Below are positions 8,022-17,921 of a stretch of 64,000 nucleotides of DNA, piece after piece. The stretch covers positions 428,279-492,278 of the forward strand of contig JAFBIR010000001.1 in the NCBI GenBank assembly GCA_021531385.1. The letters run 5' to 3'. The DNA comes from Parabacteroides distasonis. GTDB lineage: Bacteria > Bacteroidota > Bacteroidia > Bacteroidales > Tannerellaceae. Under the pieces are notes generated by a model that was given only the letters and a program-made list of their open reading frames with translations, was not told the origin of the DNA and did no database searches. How positions within the stretch are numbered: the first letter of the stretch is position 1; each line of letters opens with the position of its first letter. The translations under genes were made by a program, and so were the position numbers.

Positions 8022-10766
8022 ATGCGATTAATCCAGAAAGTCCTCTTCATACTATGTATGGTGCTTGCCGTGGGTACAGCCGCACGGGCACAACAAGACA
8101 CCACAAGCGCAGCCGATCGTCTAAACGTTCCGCAAGATAGTCTATTGGTAGCCCCAACAGATAGTGCGGCATTGGCCACCGACTCCGTTCCCAAAAAGAA
8201 TGGATTGGACGCACCAGTCTCCTATCAAGCGACGGACTCCATCGTCATGACAGCGGGCAACTGGGCCTATCTGTTTGGTGAGGGCGATGTGAAATACCAA
8301 AACATCGAGCTGCAATCTGAGCTGATCGAGATGAACATGGACAGCAGCATTGTCTATGCGAAGTTCGGTTTGGATTCCATTGGGCAGGAGTTTGGTTATC
8401 CGCTCTTTAAGGAGGGGGAGCAGCAATACGAGTCGAAGACCATGCGTTACAACTTCGGCACGAAAAAGGGTTATATCACCGATGTAATCACCCAACAGGG
8501 TGAGGGTTACGTCACCGCCGGACGTACGAAGAAGATGGAAGGCGATATCTTGAACATGGTGGGAGGACGCTACACGACCTGTGACGAGCATGAACATCCC
8601 CACTTCTACATCCAGATGACCAAGGCGAAGGTGCGGCCGAACAAGAACATTGTGACCGGCCCCGTTTATTTGGTTATGGAGGATGTACCCCTCTATCCTA
8701 TCGGATTACCTTTCTGTTTTTTCCCCTTCTCCAGCACCTACTCCTCTGGTATCATCATGCCGACCTTCGGAGATGAGTCTTCCAGAGGTTTCTTCCTGCG
8801 AGACGGTGGTTATTACTTCGCGCTGAGCGATTACATGGATTTAGCGGTGTTGGGGGAGATCTATACGAAAGGCTCTTGGGGACTCTCTGCCAAATCATCG
8901 TATAAGAAACGTTATAAGTATTCCGGTAGTTTCAACGCCTCCTATTTGGTGACTAAGTTGGGAGACAAAGGATTGCCCGATTATAGCTTGTCAAAAGATT
9001 TTCAGGTGAGATGGTCGCACACGCAGGATTCCAAGGCCAATCCCTATCTCTCCTTCTCGGCCAGTGTTAATTTCTCGACCTCTTCCTACGACCGGAATAA
9101 CCAAAACAGTTATTACGCCAGCACAGGAAGCTACGCAGCAGTCAACCAGAACACGAAGAGTTCTTCGATCAACATCACGAAGCGCTTCGCCAATAACCCG
9201 TTCACCATCTCGGCGAACATGAGTATCAACCAGACTACCCGCGACTCCTCTATCGCAGTCACACTCCCCAGCATGACCATCACGATGAGCCGTACCTTCC
9301 CTTTCAAGCGGAAACGGGCTGTCGGCAAGGAGCGTTGGTATGAGAAGATCTCCATGAGTTATTCAGGAACCTTCAGCAACAGCATCACGACCAAGGAAAA
9401 CTTGCTCTTCAAATCGAACTTGATCAAAGACTGGAATAACGCCATGCAACACAGCATCCCGCTGAGTGCTACCTTCCAGCTCTTTAAATATATCAATATC
9501 TCACCCTCGTTCAATTACAAGGAGCGTTGGTACACCAGCAAGATCGAGCGGGCTTATGATCCCCAAAAGCAGACCTTAGTGGCCAGGGATACGACCTACG
9601 GCTTCTATCGGATCTATGATTTCAATGGATCAATCTCAGCCTCCACCACACTTTACGGTTTCTTCAAGCCGTTACCCTTCTTGGGCAAAAAGGTAGAGAT
9701 GATTCGCCATCGTATGGAGCCTTCGGTTACGGTCAGCGCAGCCCCCGACTTCGGCTCTACCCGTTTCGGCTATTACCAGACGTATGTTTATCAAGATGCC
9801 AACGGTGTGGATCACGAATATACCTATTCACCCTTCGCCCACAACATGTATGGTGTACCCAGTACCGGTAAACAGGGCAATATCAGCTTCTCGGTCAACA
9901 ACAACATCGAGATGAAGGTTCGTTCCGACAAAGACTCAACCGGATTCAAGAAGATCAGCTTGATTGATAAACTCTCTTTGAGCATGAGCTATAACATGGC
10001 TGCCGATTCATTCCAATGGAGTGATCTCAACGTGGGTCTTCGCCTGAAACTCTCCAAGAGCTATACGTTGAACCTCAATGGTGTATTCGATACCTATACT
10101 TATAATGAGAATGGACAACGTGTCAATATTCCGCGTTGGAAAGCGGGTAAGGGTATCGGTCGCTTGCGTTCAACGAGCACCAGCTTCTCTTACACCTTTA
10201 ATAATGACACCTTCAAGAAATGGTTTGGAGGAGGCGACGAGAAGAAGTCTAACACGACAGCCAATAACGAGAACCCAACAGATCCAAACGATCCCAACAG
10301 CACACTCGACCCCGAGAACGACGGAGAAACAGAGAAGAAAAGTGGGCGCCTCTTAGGGAAGAAGAAAGAGACAGGAGATACCGATGAGGATGGCTATACC
10401 ATAGCCTCTATCCCTTGGAGTTTCTCTTTCAACTATGGTCTCTCCCTTCGCTATGGTTCATTTGATAAAATAAGGCGAGAGTACAAATACGCACTCTCGC
10501 ACTCGTTAAGTTTCAACGGCAATATTCAGCCCACGAAGAACTGGCGATTCAATTTCAATGCGACGTATGACTTCGACGCGAAGAAGATCTCTTACATGAC
10601 CTGCAACATCACTCGTGATTTGCACTGCTGGAACATGTCCGCCAACTTCGTACCTATCGGTCCTTACAAGTCCTACTCGTTCAGCATTGCTGTAAGCTCG
10701 TCACTGCTTAAAGACCTGAAATATGACAAGCACAGCAACTACCGCGACGGACAGACTTGGTATTAA
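8022..10766 (+). CDS. lptD: LptD-like LPS assembly outer-membrane protein
   Basis: A 914-residue protein of the Bacteroidetes LptD/OstA-like family, which inserts lipopolysaccharide into the outer leaflet of the outer membrane. Start chosen at the ATG at 8022 because it follows AAGGAAGA and begins a signal peptide (MRLIQKVLFILCMVLA...ARAQ); an upstream in-frame ATG at 7989 would put charged residues before it. After the signal comes an OstA-like periplasmic domain (about 60-220: NWAYLFGEGDVKYQN, TKKGYITDVITQQGEGY), the conserved PFCFFPFSSTYSSGI region, and a long beta-barrel. An acidic, Asn/Pro-rich insert (about residues 750-790) lies in a loop. A strong terminator follows. Confidence 0.88.
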   Translation: MRLIQKVLFILCMVLAVGTAARAQQDTTSAADRLNVPQDSLLVAPTDSAALATDSVPKKNGLDAPVSYQATDSIVMTAGNWAYLFGEGDVKYQNIELQSELIEMNMDSSIVYAKFGLDSIGQEFGYPLFKEGEQQYESKTMRYNFGTKKGYITDVITQQGEGYVTAGRTKKMEGDILNMVGGRYTTCDEHEHPHFYIQMTKAKVRPNKNIVTGPVYLVMEDVPLYPIGLPFCFFPFSSTYSSGIIMPTFGDESSRGFFLRDGGYYFALSDYMDLAVLGEIYTKGSWGLSAKSSYKKRYKYSGSFNASYLVTKLGDKGLPDYSLSKDFQVRWSHTQDSKANPYLSFSASVNFSTSSYDRNNQNSYYASTGSYAAVNQNTKSSSINITKRFANNPFTISANMSINQTTRDSSIAVTLPSMTITMSRTFPFKRKRAVGKERWYEKISMSYSGTFSNSITTKENLLFKSNLIKDWNNAMQHSIPLSATFQLFKYINISPSFNYKERWYTSKIERAYDPQKQTLVARDTTYGFYRIYDFNGSISASTTLYGFFKPLPFLGKKVEMIRHRMEPSVTVSAAPDFGSTRFGYYQTYVYQDANGVDHEYTYSPFAHNMYGVPSTGKQGNISFSVNNNIEMKVRSDKDSTGFKKISLIDKLSLSMSYNMAADSFQWSDLNVGLRLKLSKSYTLNLNGVFDTYTYNENGQRVNIPRWKAGKGIGRLRSTSTSFSYTFNNDTFKKWFGGGDEKKSNTTANNENPTDPNDPNSTLDPENDGETEKKSGRLLGKKKETGDTDEDGYTIASIPWSFSFNYGLSLRYGSFDKIRREYKYALSHSLSFNGNIQPTKNWRFNFNATYDFDAKKISYMTCNITRDLHCWNMSANFVPIGPYKSYSFSIAVSSSLLKDLKYDKHSNYRDGQTWY

Positions 10767-10815
10767 CCAGACCCAGGTAATCGTAATCACACATAAAAAA
10801 CATCCATATAGCAAG

Positions 10816-10850
10816 AGAGGCTAAGCGAACTCAATCACTTAGCCTCTTTT
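10816..10850 (+). terminator. rho-independent terminator after lptD
   Basis: Perfect 10-bp stem AGAGGCTAAG / CTTAGCCTCT with a 12-base loop, followed by TTTT and an A/T-rich tail. It lies 50 bp after the lptD stop. The opposite strand has a poorer T tract but it may also serve the convergent ilvE gene. Confidence 0.85.
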
Positions 10851-10880
10851 ATCTACTTCAAAAACCTTGTTGTTATCCGC

Positions 10881-11900
10881 TTATTCAATAATCGTCACCC
10901 AATTATAAGGATCAGGAGCATCACCATACTGGATCGCACGAAGCTGATGATAAAGCTTCTCGCAAACAGGACCTGGCTTACCATCCTTCGCAATGATATA
11001 AGACTTGTTCTCGTCCAAATCATCAATCTGAGAGATCGGAGCGATCACAGCGGCAGTACCGCACTCAGCAGCCTCATCAAACGTAGCGATCTCCTCAAAA
11101 GGCACCTGACGGCACTCAATCGTCATACCATTGTCGGCAGCCAACTGCTGGAGACTCTTGTTGGTGATAGAGGGAAGGATAGAGTGAGACTTCGGTGTGA
11201 TGTAGCTGTTGCCTCTTACACCAAAGAAATTGGCAGGACCACACTCATCCAGGTATTTCTTCTCTTTCGGATCCAAATAAAGCACAGCCGCATAGCCCTT
11301 AGAATGAGCGATCTCGCCCGCTACCAAGCTGGCCGCATAGTTACCACCGACCTTAATCGTACCCGTACCGTAAGGAGCCGCACGGTCATACTCTCGCAAG
11401 ATGCAAACCTTAGAAGGCTGGAAGCCACCCTTGAAATAGGGACCTACCGGCGTGACGAACATCACGAAGAGATACTCAGGAGCCGGTTTCACACCCACCT
11501 GCTGACCTAAACCTAACATCAACGGACGGATATACAAGGCGGCACCACTCTCATAAGGCGGCACGAAACGCTCGTTCAACTTCACCACCTTGCGCACTGC
11601 CTCTTCAAATTTCTCTATGGGCAACTCTGCCATCTTAATACCTCGGCTGGAAGATTGCATACGCTTCGCATTCTCGTCCATACGGAACACACGAATCTTA
11701 CCATCCTTGCCACGAAATGCCTTCAAGCCCTCGAAAGACTCCTGACCATAGTGGAGGCAGGTCGCTGCCATGTGAATATTCAAGATCTCAGAAGAGCAAA
11801 CCTCCAACTCTCCCCATTGGCCATCCTTGTAATAACATCTGATGTTGTAGTCTGTCTTGATGTAGCCAAAACCAAGCTCAGACCAATTCAAATTCTCCAT
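10881..11900 (-). CDS. ilvE: branched-chain amino acid aminotransferase
   Basis: Class IV PLP aminotransferase of 339 residues that interconverts leucine, isoleucine and valine with their 2-oxo acids in the cytosol. Diagnostic segments: CLHYGQESFEGLKAF, the PLP-lysine context GTIKVGGNYAAS, YLDPKEKKYLDECGPANFFG and ECGTAAVIAPI. I choose the ATG at 11900 (MENLNWSELGFGY, the usual start in Bacteroidales) over the in-frame ATG five codons upstream, which would place MKRKD in front. It is convergent with lptD, and 83 bp separate its start from the stop of the nitroreductase gene on the same strand. Confidence 0.95.
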   Translation of the reverse strand: MENLNWSELGFGYIKTDYNIRCYYKDGQWGELEVCSSEILNIHMAATCLHYGQESFEGLKAFRGKDGKIRVFRMDENAKRMQSSSRGIKMAELPIEKFEEAVRKVVKLNERFVPPYESGAALYIRPLMLGLGQQVGVKPAPEYLFVMFVTPVGPYFKGGFQPSKVCILREYDRAAPYGTGTIKVGGNYAASLVAGEIAHSKGYAAVLYLDPKEKKYLDECGPANFFGVRGNSYITPKSHSILPSITNKSLQQLAADNGMTIECRQVPFEEIATFDEAAECGTAAVIAPISQIDDLDENKSYIIAKDGKPGPVCEKLYHQLRAIQYGDAPDPYNWVTIIE

Positions 11901-11983
11901 ATCTTTACGCTTCATTAGATTTTCCCGCGAATATACGTCAAATTATAAGACATTATTCCTTGAAAAGCAAGATTCTCTAACTT

Positions 11984-12871
11984 TCATTTGCAACCAGACG
12001 CCTCGATGAAGCGAATAGGTTGCACCTTGTGATCCACCGCTCGTGGATAACGGAACGCTGGCATGCCCAATCCCATCAAGGCGAATACCTCTCCATCAAT
12101 GCCTAACAAGCGTGAAAAAGCACCCTTCTTCGCCTGACGGATAGCAGTCAACACAAAGCCCATATAAATCTGGCTAACGCCCATCGACTCTGCCATCAAG
12201 GAGGCATTCTGATAAGCCAAATTAGCCTCTTCCGCCCCAAAACGATTGGACTTAGGGCTATGGATAATGAGTAAAGCTGTCGCCTTCCGCAAGATCGGGT
12301 CCTCACCCTTCGCATAAGCCTCCTTCAAAGAGACAAACATCGGGGCATATTTCTCGTACAGCTCCGGTTGGAAAGGCTTCATCAAGCATTTCACCACCGG
12401 ATTCAGCAACAGATTCGCCAACTTATCGAACACTTGAATGGTGAAATCGGCCACCGCACGCAGCTTTTCAGGATCAGTCACCACCGTAAAAGAGAGCAAA
12501 CGGGCGTTCGTAGCGGTAGGAGCCAATGTGGCAGCCTCCACGATACGCGCCAAAGCCTCGTTTGGAACCGGTCGGTTGGTCAATGCCCGGTTGGAACGAC
12601 GTGCCTGCATCAAAGCCAACAACTGCTCGGATGTAGGCAATTGCTGATAGTCGATTGGATGCGTACTACCAGTCGGGAAGGCCGAATGTTGAATTGCCTC
12701 CGCCGCACAGACCGCCACGCAGTGTCCACAGGCGATACACTCCTCCGGATGCTCAACACGGATCTCTCCCCCCTTCCCATCCTGACGGAGTATCTCAGAG
12801 GGGCAAACCCAGGCACATTTACCACAATGCACGCAGCGTGTGGTGTCTATTTGCAACGATATATTCCCCAT
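11984..12871 (-). CDS. ferredoxin-nitroreductase fusion protein
   Basis: A 295-residue flavoprotein with an N-terminal bacterial 2[4Fe-4S] ferredoxin domain and a C-terminal nitroreductase domain. The iron-sulfur ligands are plain: C13-x2-C16-x2-C19-x3-C23 and C45-x2-C48-x2-C51-x3-C55. The flavin domain starts near residue 88 (ARRSNRALTNRPVP, APTATNAR). Such fusions are frequent in anaerobes and reduce nitro or quinone-like compounds with electrons from the clusters; the physiological substrate is not known. It begins 3 bp after the metF stop, so the two are cotranscribed. Confidence 0.9.
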   Translation of the reverse strand: MGNISLQIDTTRCVHCGKCAWVCPSEILRQDGKGGEIRVEHPEECIACGHCVAVCAAEAIQHSAFPTGSTHPIDYQQLPTSEQLLALMQARRSNRALTNRPVPNEALARIVEAATLAPTATNARLLSFTVVTDPEKLRAVADFTIQVFDKLANLLLNPVVKCLMKPFQPELYEKYAPMFVSLKEAYAKGEDPILRKATALLIIHSPKSNRFGAEEANLAYQNASLMAESMGVSQIYMGFVLTAIRQAKKGAFSRLLGIDGEVFALMGLGMPAFRYPRAVDHKVQPIRFIEASGCK

Positions 12872-12874
12872 AAA

Positions 12875-13828
12875 TCAATAGATTTCCTTCGCTACCCGAT
12901 AGACACTGTCAGATGCCATCATCGTATAGAAATGAAGGCTGGGCACGCCATGCGCAATCAGCTCCTTGCACTGCTGAATACACCACTCTACGCCAACCTC
13001 CTTGGCCTCCGCGTCATCCTTACACTTGCGTAATTCCTGGGCAAAAGGCTCCGGAATATCCGAACGGAAGATCTTCGGCAGTACCGTCAGCTGGTTCTTG
13101 AATACGATCGGTTTGATACCGGGGATGATGGGCACCGTGATCCCTTCCTGCCGACAACGCTCCACAAACGCAAAATACTTCTCGTTGTCAAAAAACATCT
13201 GCGTCACTAAATAGTCCGCACCTTGACGCACCTTCTCTTTCAGATAAAAGATGTCAGACTCCATGTTGGGGGCCTCCTCATGTTTCTCTGGGTAGCAAGC
13301 CATACCATACGAGAAGGGAGTCTCAATGCCATCAATATGCGAGCCATCCAGTGCGATACCCTCGTTGAAACGGTTCACCTGCGCTTGCAAGTCGGTCGCA
13401 TGCTCATGATAAAGCTCCGGATTCTGCTGTGAGGCATCCAACGTCTTTATATCCCCTCGTAACAGGAGCAGATTATTCACGCCTAAGAAATTCAAGTCGA
13501 TCAAGGCATATTCCGTCTCATCCTTGGTGAATCCTTTGCAAATGATATGAGGCACCGCCGGAATGCCATATTTATTTTGGATAGCGGAAGCGATCGCCAC
13601 AGATCCAGGACGTTTCCGGATATTCACCTTCTGGAAGCTGCCATCAGGCAGGGTCTTGTAGATAAACTCGCTGTGGTGGGAGGTGATATTAATGTACTTC
13701 GGATCAAACTCTTTCAATTTATCAATCACATTATACACCTTCTGAATACTGTTGCCCTTCAAGGGAGGCAAAATCTCAAACGAGAAAGCTGTGCTCTCGC
13801 TTTGGTTTATCAAGTCTATTACTTTCAT
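12875..13828 (-). CDS. metF: methylenetetrahydrofolate reductase
   Basis: A 317-residue FAD enzyme that reduces 5,10-methylene-THF to 5-methyl-THF, the methyl donor for methionine synthesis. Family segments: FSFEILPPLKG near the N-terminus, YINITSHHSEF, GDIKTLDASQ in the folate/FAD pocket, GADYLVTQMFFDNEKYFAF and IPGIKPI. The length is normal. First gene of a metF-nitroreductase unit with its own TAnnTTTG element 20 bp upstream; metA is in a separate operon 7 kb away. Confidence 0.96.
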   Translation of the reverse strand: MKVIDLINQSESTAFSFEILPPLKGNSIQKVYNVIDKLKEFDPKYINITSHHSEFIYKTLPDGSFQKVNIRKRPGSVAIASAIQNKYGIPAVPHIICKGFTKDETEYALIDLNFLGVNNLLLLRGDIKTLDASQQNPELYHEHATDLQAQVNRFNEGIALDGSHIDGIETPFSYGMACYPEKHEEAPNMESDIFYLKEKVRQGADYLVTQMFFDNEKYFAFVERCRQEGITVPIIPGIKPIVFKNQLTVLPKIFRSDIPEPFAQELRKCKDDAEAKEVGVEWCIQQCKELIAHGVPSLHFYTMMASDSVYRVAKEIY

Positions 13829-13847
13829 TTCATTACGTTTTTCGGGG

Positions 13848-13855
13848 CAAATGTA
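13848..13855 (-). promoter_or_regulatory. Bacteroidetes -7 promoter element for metF
   Basis: Minus-strand TACATTTG fits TAnnTTTG and lies 19 bp before the metF ATG, implying a very short leader. Confidence 0.6.
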
Positions 13856-13900
13856 GCATTTTATTTTTAGAATGCCTCATTTAGGACAAAGTAGATCAGG

Positions 13901-13946
13901 GTAAAAGAAAAGAGAGGATAGACCCACAAAGGACCTACCCTCTCTT
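13901..13946 (-). terminator. rho-independent terminator of the fructokinase-like gene
   Basis: On the minus strand an AGAGAGGGTAG / CTATCCTCTCT stem (one mismatch) closes a loop of about 13 bases and runs into TTTTCTTTT. It lies about 140 bp after the kinase stop and ahead of metF, so it insulates metF from read-through. Confidence 0.75.
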
Positions 13947-14084
13947 CCCCAATCTAATCTAACCTAAAACTAAACCATCTTTTCCTTTTTGCCTTCAATA
14001 AAAAATAACCTAAAATCTAATTGCCTTAAAAGCTAACACACCATCAAAAGCATCCTAATCATCTAAACACATATATAAAACGAA

Positions 14085-14969
14085 TTACCTTTCCTCATAA
14101 TCGGGCCACGCCCCCGCTTTCGAACAAACGAAAGCGGCACATTTCACGGCCTCCAGATGCGCTTCCTCCAAACTCTTGCCTTTCAACAGCGCTATGACCA
14201 AGGCCGCACTAAACGCATCTCCTGCCCCTATCGTGTCAACCACCTGTACTGGCTGCGTAGGCAACGTGGAAATCTCCTCTCTTGTATAAATCGTGCTATG
14301 CGATGCACCCGCTGTCAGCACAAACATACGCAAGTCGTATTTCTCGATAAACCATCGTGCCGCCTCCTTCTCTGACCCAGTCAGCCCAAACAGCTCTTTC
14401 AACACCGCAAACTCCCTATCGTTTGCCTTCAGCACATTGGCCAGATAGAACGATTCTTCGATCAACTCCTTGCTATAATAATGTTGACGAAGGTTGATAT
14501 CGAACAACCGATAGGCATCCGTCGGTGCGAACGACGAGATCGCTTGAATCGTCTCCCGAGATTGAGCGGAACGCTGAGCCAAAGTTCCGAAGCAGATAGC
14601 ATCGGCTTGCTCCGCCAGATCAACCGCATTCGAGGTAGCTATAATATGATCCCACGCTACCCGCTCACTGATCGTGTACGAAGGAATACCCTCTTCCGTC
14701 AGCCCCACCTTGACCGTACCCGTTGGATAAGGCACCTTCTCAATGAGATGCTGGATGTGGTATCTATCCAATTCCTCAATGATCTCCTTGCCCAATATAT
14801 CATCACCTATGGCACTTATGGCATAGCCCTCTGCACCCAACCGAGAGGCATGATAGACAAAGTTGATCGGAGCACCACCGGCTTTCTTGCCTGTTGGAAG
14901 CATATCCCATAACAGCTCACCAATTCCTACTACTATAGGTTTCCGTTCCTTCTCTGTTTCTTTCTTCAT
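14085..14969 (-). CDS. PfkB-family sugar kinase, fructokinase-like
   Basis: A 294-residue ribokinase/PfkB-family kinase, most similar in pattern to bacterial fructokinases that make fructose-6-phosphate from fructose and ATP. Seen: VVGIGELLWDMLPTGKKAGG with the N-terminal glycine-rich segment, RLGAEGYAISAIGDDILG, and the C-terminal signature DTIGAGDAF with catalytic Asp251. The neighbour upstream on the same strand is a hybrid sensor with a sugar-binding domain like the fructose sensor BT1754 of B. thetaiotaomicron, which supports fructose as substrate. It has its own promoter and terminator, so it is a monocistronic target. Confidence 0.87.
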   Translation of the reverse strand: MKKETEKERKPIVVGIGELLWDMLPTGKKAGGAPINFVYHASRLGAEGYAISAIGDDILGKEIIEELDRYHIQHLIEKVPYPTGTVKVGLTEEGIPSYTISERVAWDHIIATSNAVDLAEQADAICFGTLAQRSAQSRETIQAISSFAPTDAYRLFDINLRQHYYSKELIEESFYLANVLKANDREFAVLKELFGLTGSEKEAARWFIEKYDLRMFVLTAGASHSTIYTREEISTLPTQPVQVVDTIGAGDAFSAALVIALLKGKSLEEAHLEAVKCAAFVCSKAGAWPDYEER

Positions 14970-15005
14970 GCGTATTCCTAAACTTTCGTTCTATCTGGAT
15001 CGGAT

Positions 15006-15059
15006 GCACTTCCGATCGTTGACAACGCAAAAGTAGGGCGATATCGAGACTCCTACCAA
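15006..15059 (-). promoter_or_regulatory. promoter of the fructokinase-like gene
   Basis: On the minus strand TTGG, 20 bp, then TACTTTTG (plus-strand 15028-15035) reproduce the Bacteroidetes -33/-7 pair at normal spacing. Transcription should begin near 15020, about 50 nt before the ATG at 14969. The upstream 100 bp, which would hold regulator sites, contains TTGCATTCGTTGCAA, a partly symmetric motif that could be the operator. Confidence 0.6.
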
Positions 15060-15154
15060 TAAAATTTGCAACGAATGCAATGACTTTTGTAACAACGCGG
15101 CAGAAAAAGAGCATGAATCAACAAAATTGACAGGAGACGCAACATTTTTCATGC

Positions 15155-17899
15155 CTAAGCAAGCGAATCCATGAATTCCGTCGGGGTGATCTGATAGACA
15201 GACTTGAAACATTTAGAGAAATAAGCCGGGGATCCGAATCCTGTGGAATAGGCCACCTCACTAATCGTGCCCGAACGTTGGCGCAAGAGTGCCGTCGCCC
15301 GTTTCAAGCGATAATTCCGGAGGAACTCGATCGGGCTAATGCCAGAAAGCTCCTTCACCTTGCGATACAGATGCACACGGGAAAGCCCGAGCTTCTCGCT
15401 TCCCTTTTCGATATTGAAATCCGGATCGGAGAAATTCTCCTCAATCAGCTGGATGAATTTTCTCATGAAAAGATCGTCCATACTCTTTGTCTCCTCCATA
15501 GCCTTTCCACCCAAGGGTTCCAGATTCTCACTGGCCGTGCGCAATGCTTCTCGCAAACGTTCCCGCTCCTCCAACAGGTTAATGATACGCAGCTTGACGA
15601 CATCGATGTTGAATGGCTTCGGGATATAGGCATCGGCACCCTTCGCCAAACCATACATACGCTGGCTGTCCTCGCCCAAGGCGGTCAACAGCACCACGGG
15701 GATATGGCTGAAGGCGATGTCGGACTTCACCTGCTGGCAAAGTTCATAGCCATTCATCTCGGGCATCAGCACATCGGTCAAGATCAATCCGACAGACTCT
15801 GACTTTAACAGTTCCAACGCTTTCTTTCCATTCTCGGCGGTCAGCACCCGAAAGTTGGCACTAAGCTCTTTGGCCAGATAGGGACGGATCTCAATATCAT
15901 CCTCGACCACCAACACCGTCTGGTCATAGACACGACTCAACTTCTCGCGGATCACCTCCGGCTCTGGTTCGACAAAATCAGCCACAGATTCCAAGGCATC
16001 ATTGAGGAAGACACAAGAGGGATCGAAATGCGACTGTCCCTTAGGGATATGCACGGTGAAACAGGTACGCTTTTGCGGAATGCTCTCCACCTCAACACGC
16101 CCCTTGTGCATCTGGACGAACTCCCTCACCAAGTGCAAACCGATACCCGTGCCCGTGGTATAACCATGTCCACTGGTAAAAAAACGCTCAAAGATGACCT
16201 GCAAGTTCTCTGGCGGGATCCCCTCTCCACTGTCTTCAACCGAGAGAAGCGCCTCCTCCTCTCGCTCACGAAGACGAATGCAGACTGAGCCACCCTCTGG
16301 TGTGAACTTGAAAGCATTGGAAAGCAGGTTGGTGAGTACCTTCTCCATTTTGTCCATATCAATCCAAAGAGAAAGCGAACGCATCTCAGGCTCAAACCGA
16401 TAGGTAATATTACGACTCTCCGCAAGCGCATCAAAGCAACTTTTGATCTCCGCCGTGAACCCCACGAACTCCGTATGGCTGACACGCAGCCCCATCTTGT
16501 TGAACTCGATCTTACGAAAATCCAACAGTTGCTCAATCACTTGTCGCAACCGTTGGGCATTCTTCTTGATGATCCGTATGTCATCGACAAAAGCGCCCTC
16601 AGGGGCATCCTGCTCCATCTTGTTGAGCGGACCGAGGATGAGCGTGAGCGGAGTCTTCACCTCATGAGTGACATTCGTGAAGAACTTCAAACGCTGGGCG
16701 GTCACCTCCTCGATCTGTCGCTTGGCTTCTGCTAATTCCTCCCGTTGCTGACGCACTAAACGATTACGTTCGCGGAGCAAAATATTGATTTTTCGTGATT
16801 TACGCAAAACGGAAACCAGATAGCCAAACGAAGCGATCAACATCACAATCAAAAACAAAATGATAAACAGCGAGTCACGCAGAAAGTTGTAACGGTGGAG
16901 CAGGTCATCGACCATCTCCTTCTGCACACTCACTTGACGCTGATAGTCCTCCAAACGATCCAACTGCAGATAGAGTGTCCCCGCATCGTCCTTATCAATG
17001 ATGGCCGAACTGAGTGCATAGTTCTTTGAATGTTCCTGCCCAGTCAAAATCTGCCAAGCCACCTTCATCGCTGTTCCTCCCCCCGTCGGATAGTAGAAAG
17101 AGGCATCCAACTTGCCTTCAACCACGGCCTCTACACCCAATCCCTTACCTAATTGGCCATCAATACCAATGAAATGAATATGGGGAAGCAATGTCGAGTC
17201 CCGTTTAGCGATGGCCTCACGGGCTGCTAACGCCATCATGTCACTATGGGCATAGACCACTCGTACCTTGGAAAGGTCTGGTATGGAGGCGATAGCGGAT
17301 GCCACGGTGTCAGGTTCCCATTGGCCATCAATCTCCCGGATCAAGGGGAGGGTCTGATCATCGAGGGCATCTATGAAACCAGCATGACGCTCCAAAGAGG
17401 CGGACGAGCCCCGCATGCCCCAAATCTCCCAGACCTCGGCATGAGGTTCCTGGTTCAACAAATTACGAGCAAAGTCACCGGCTTGACGACCTATACCGAA
17501 ATTATCCGCACCGATGAAAGCGGTGTATTGATCGCTTTCTATCTTGCGTTCCAAAATGATCGTAGGGATGCCCGAATGATAGGCCTTGATTGCCACAGGA
17601 GTCAATGGTTCCGATTCGTTGGCCGAGATGATCAAGAGATCAACCCGCTTCCGGATGAATTGCTCAATCTGCTTGATCTGTAAATCTGAGTTATAGTTGG
17701 CATCCGCCACCTCTAACACCAGTTCTGGATGATTCAAAGCCTCCACCCGCATGTCTTGGATCATGGATTTACGCCAAGCGTTGTTCAAGTCACATTGCGA
17801 GACACCAATCACATATTGCTTGGGCTTCTTCTCCGGCATACAACCGAAACAAAGAAACAGAACACACAGACATAAACAGTGCAAGTACTTCAAATGCAT
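15155..17899 (-). CDS. hybrid two-component sensor/regulator with periplasmic sugar-binding domain
   Basis: A 914-residue hybrid two-component system in one chain. Order: lipoprotein-like N-terminus (LFLCFGC), periplasmic LacI/ribose-binding-type domain (about 28-315; YVIGVSQCDLNNAWR, IPTIILERK, HIHFIGIDGQLGKG), one membrane helix (about 345-367), HisKA with His412 in FFTNVTHEVKTPL, HATPase (DSGEGIPPEN), receiver with Asp709 in LILTDVLMPEMNG, and an AraC-type DNA-binding domain at the end. In B. thetaiotaomicron the protein with this sensor type, BT1754, binds fructose and controls fructan use. Here it sits next to a fructokinase-like gene but no SusC/SusD pair or glycoside hydrolase is nearby, so any other targets are outside the window. 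Confidence 0.93.
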   Translation of the reverse strand: MHLKYLHCLCLCVLFLCFGCMPEKKPKQYVIGVSQCDLNNAWRKSMIQDMRVEALNHPELVLEVADANYNSDLQIKQIEQFIRKRVDLLIISANESEPLTPVAIKAYHSGIPTIILERKIESDQYTAFIGADNFGIGRQAGDFARNLLNQEPHAEVWEIWGMRGSSASLERHAGFIDALDDQTLPLIREIDGQWEPDTVASAIASIPDLSKVRVVYAHSDMMALAAREAIAKRDSTLLPHIHFIGIDGQLGKGLGVEAVVEGKLDASFYYPTGGGTAMKVAWQILTGQEHSKNYALSSAIIDKDDAGTLYLQLDRLEDYQRQVSVQKEMVDDLLHRYNFLRDSLFIILFLIVMLIASFGYLVSVLRKSRKINILLRERNRLVRQQREELAEAKRQIEEVTAQRLKFFTNVTHEVKTPLTLILGPLNKMEQDAPEGAFVDDIRIIKKNAQRLRQVIEQLLDFRKIEFNKMGLRVSHTEFVGFTAEIKSCFDALAESRNITYRFEPEMRSLSLWIDMDKMEKVLTNLLSNAFKFTPEGGSVCIRLREREEEALLSVEDSGEGIPPENLQVIFERFFTSGHGYTTGTGIGLHLVREFVQMHKGRVEVESIPQKRTCFTVHIPKGQSHFDPSCVFLNDALESVADFVEPEPEVIREKLSRVYDQTVLVVEDDIEIRPYLAKELSANFRVLTAENGKKALELLKSESVGLILTDVLMPEMNGYELCQQVKSDIAFSHIPVVLLTALGEDSQRMYGLAKGADAYIPKPFNIDVVKLRIINLLEERERLREALRTASENLEPLGGKAMEETKSMDDLFMRKFIQLIEENFSDPDFNIEKGSEKLGLSRVHLYRKVKELSGISPIEFLRNYRLKRATALLRQRSGTISEVAYSTGFGSPAYFSKCFKSVYQITPTEFMDSLA

Positions 17900-17921
17900 T
17901 TACGGCTTAGATTTTCGTCCG

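Noticed and set aside
8142..8603. 153-codon minus-strand frame inside lptD
   Set aside because: Shadow of lptD; no family features.
10947..11510. 187-codon frame antisense to ilvE
   Set aside because: ilvE is certain on the other strand; the frame has no recognisable protein features.
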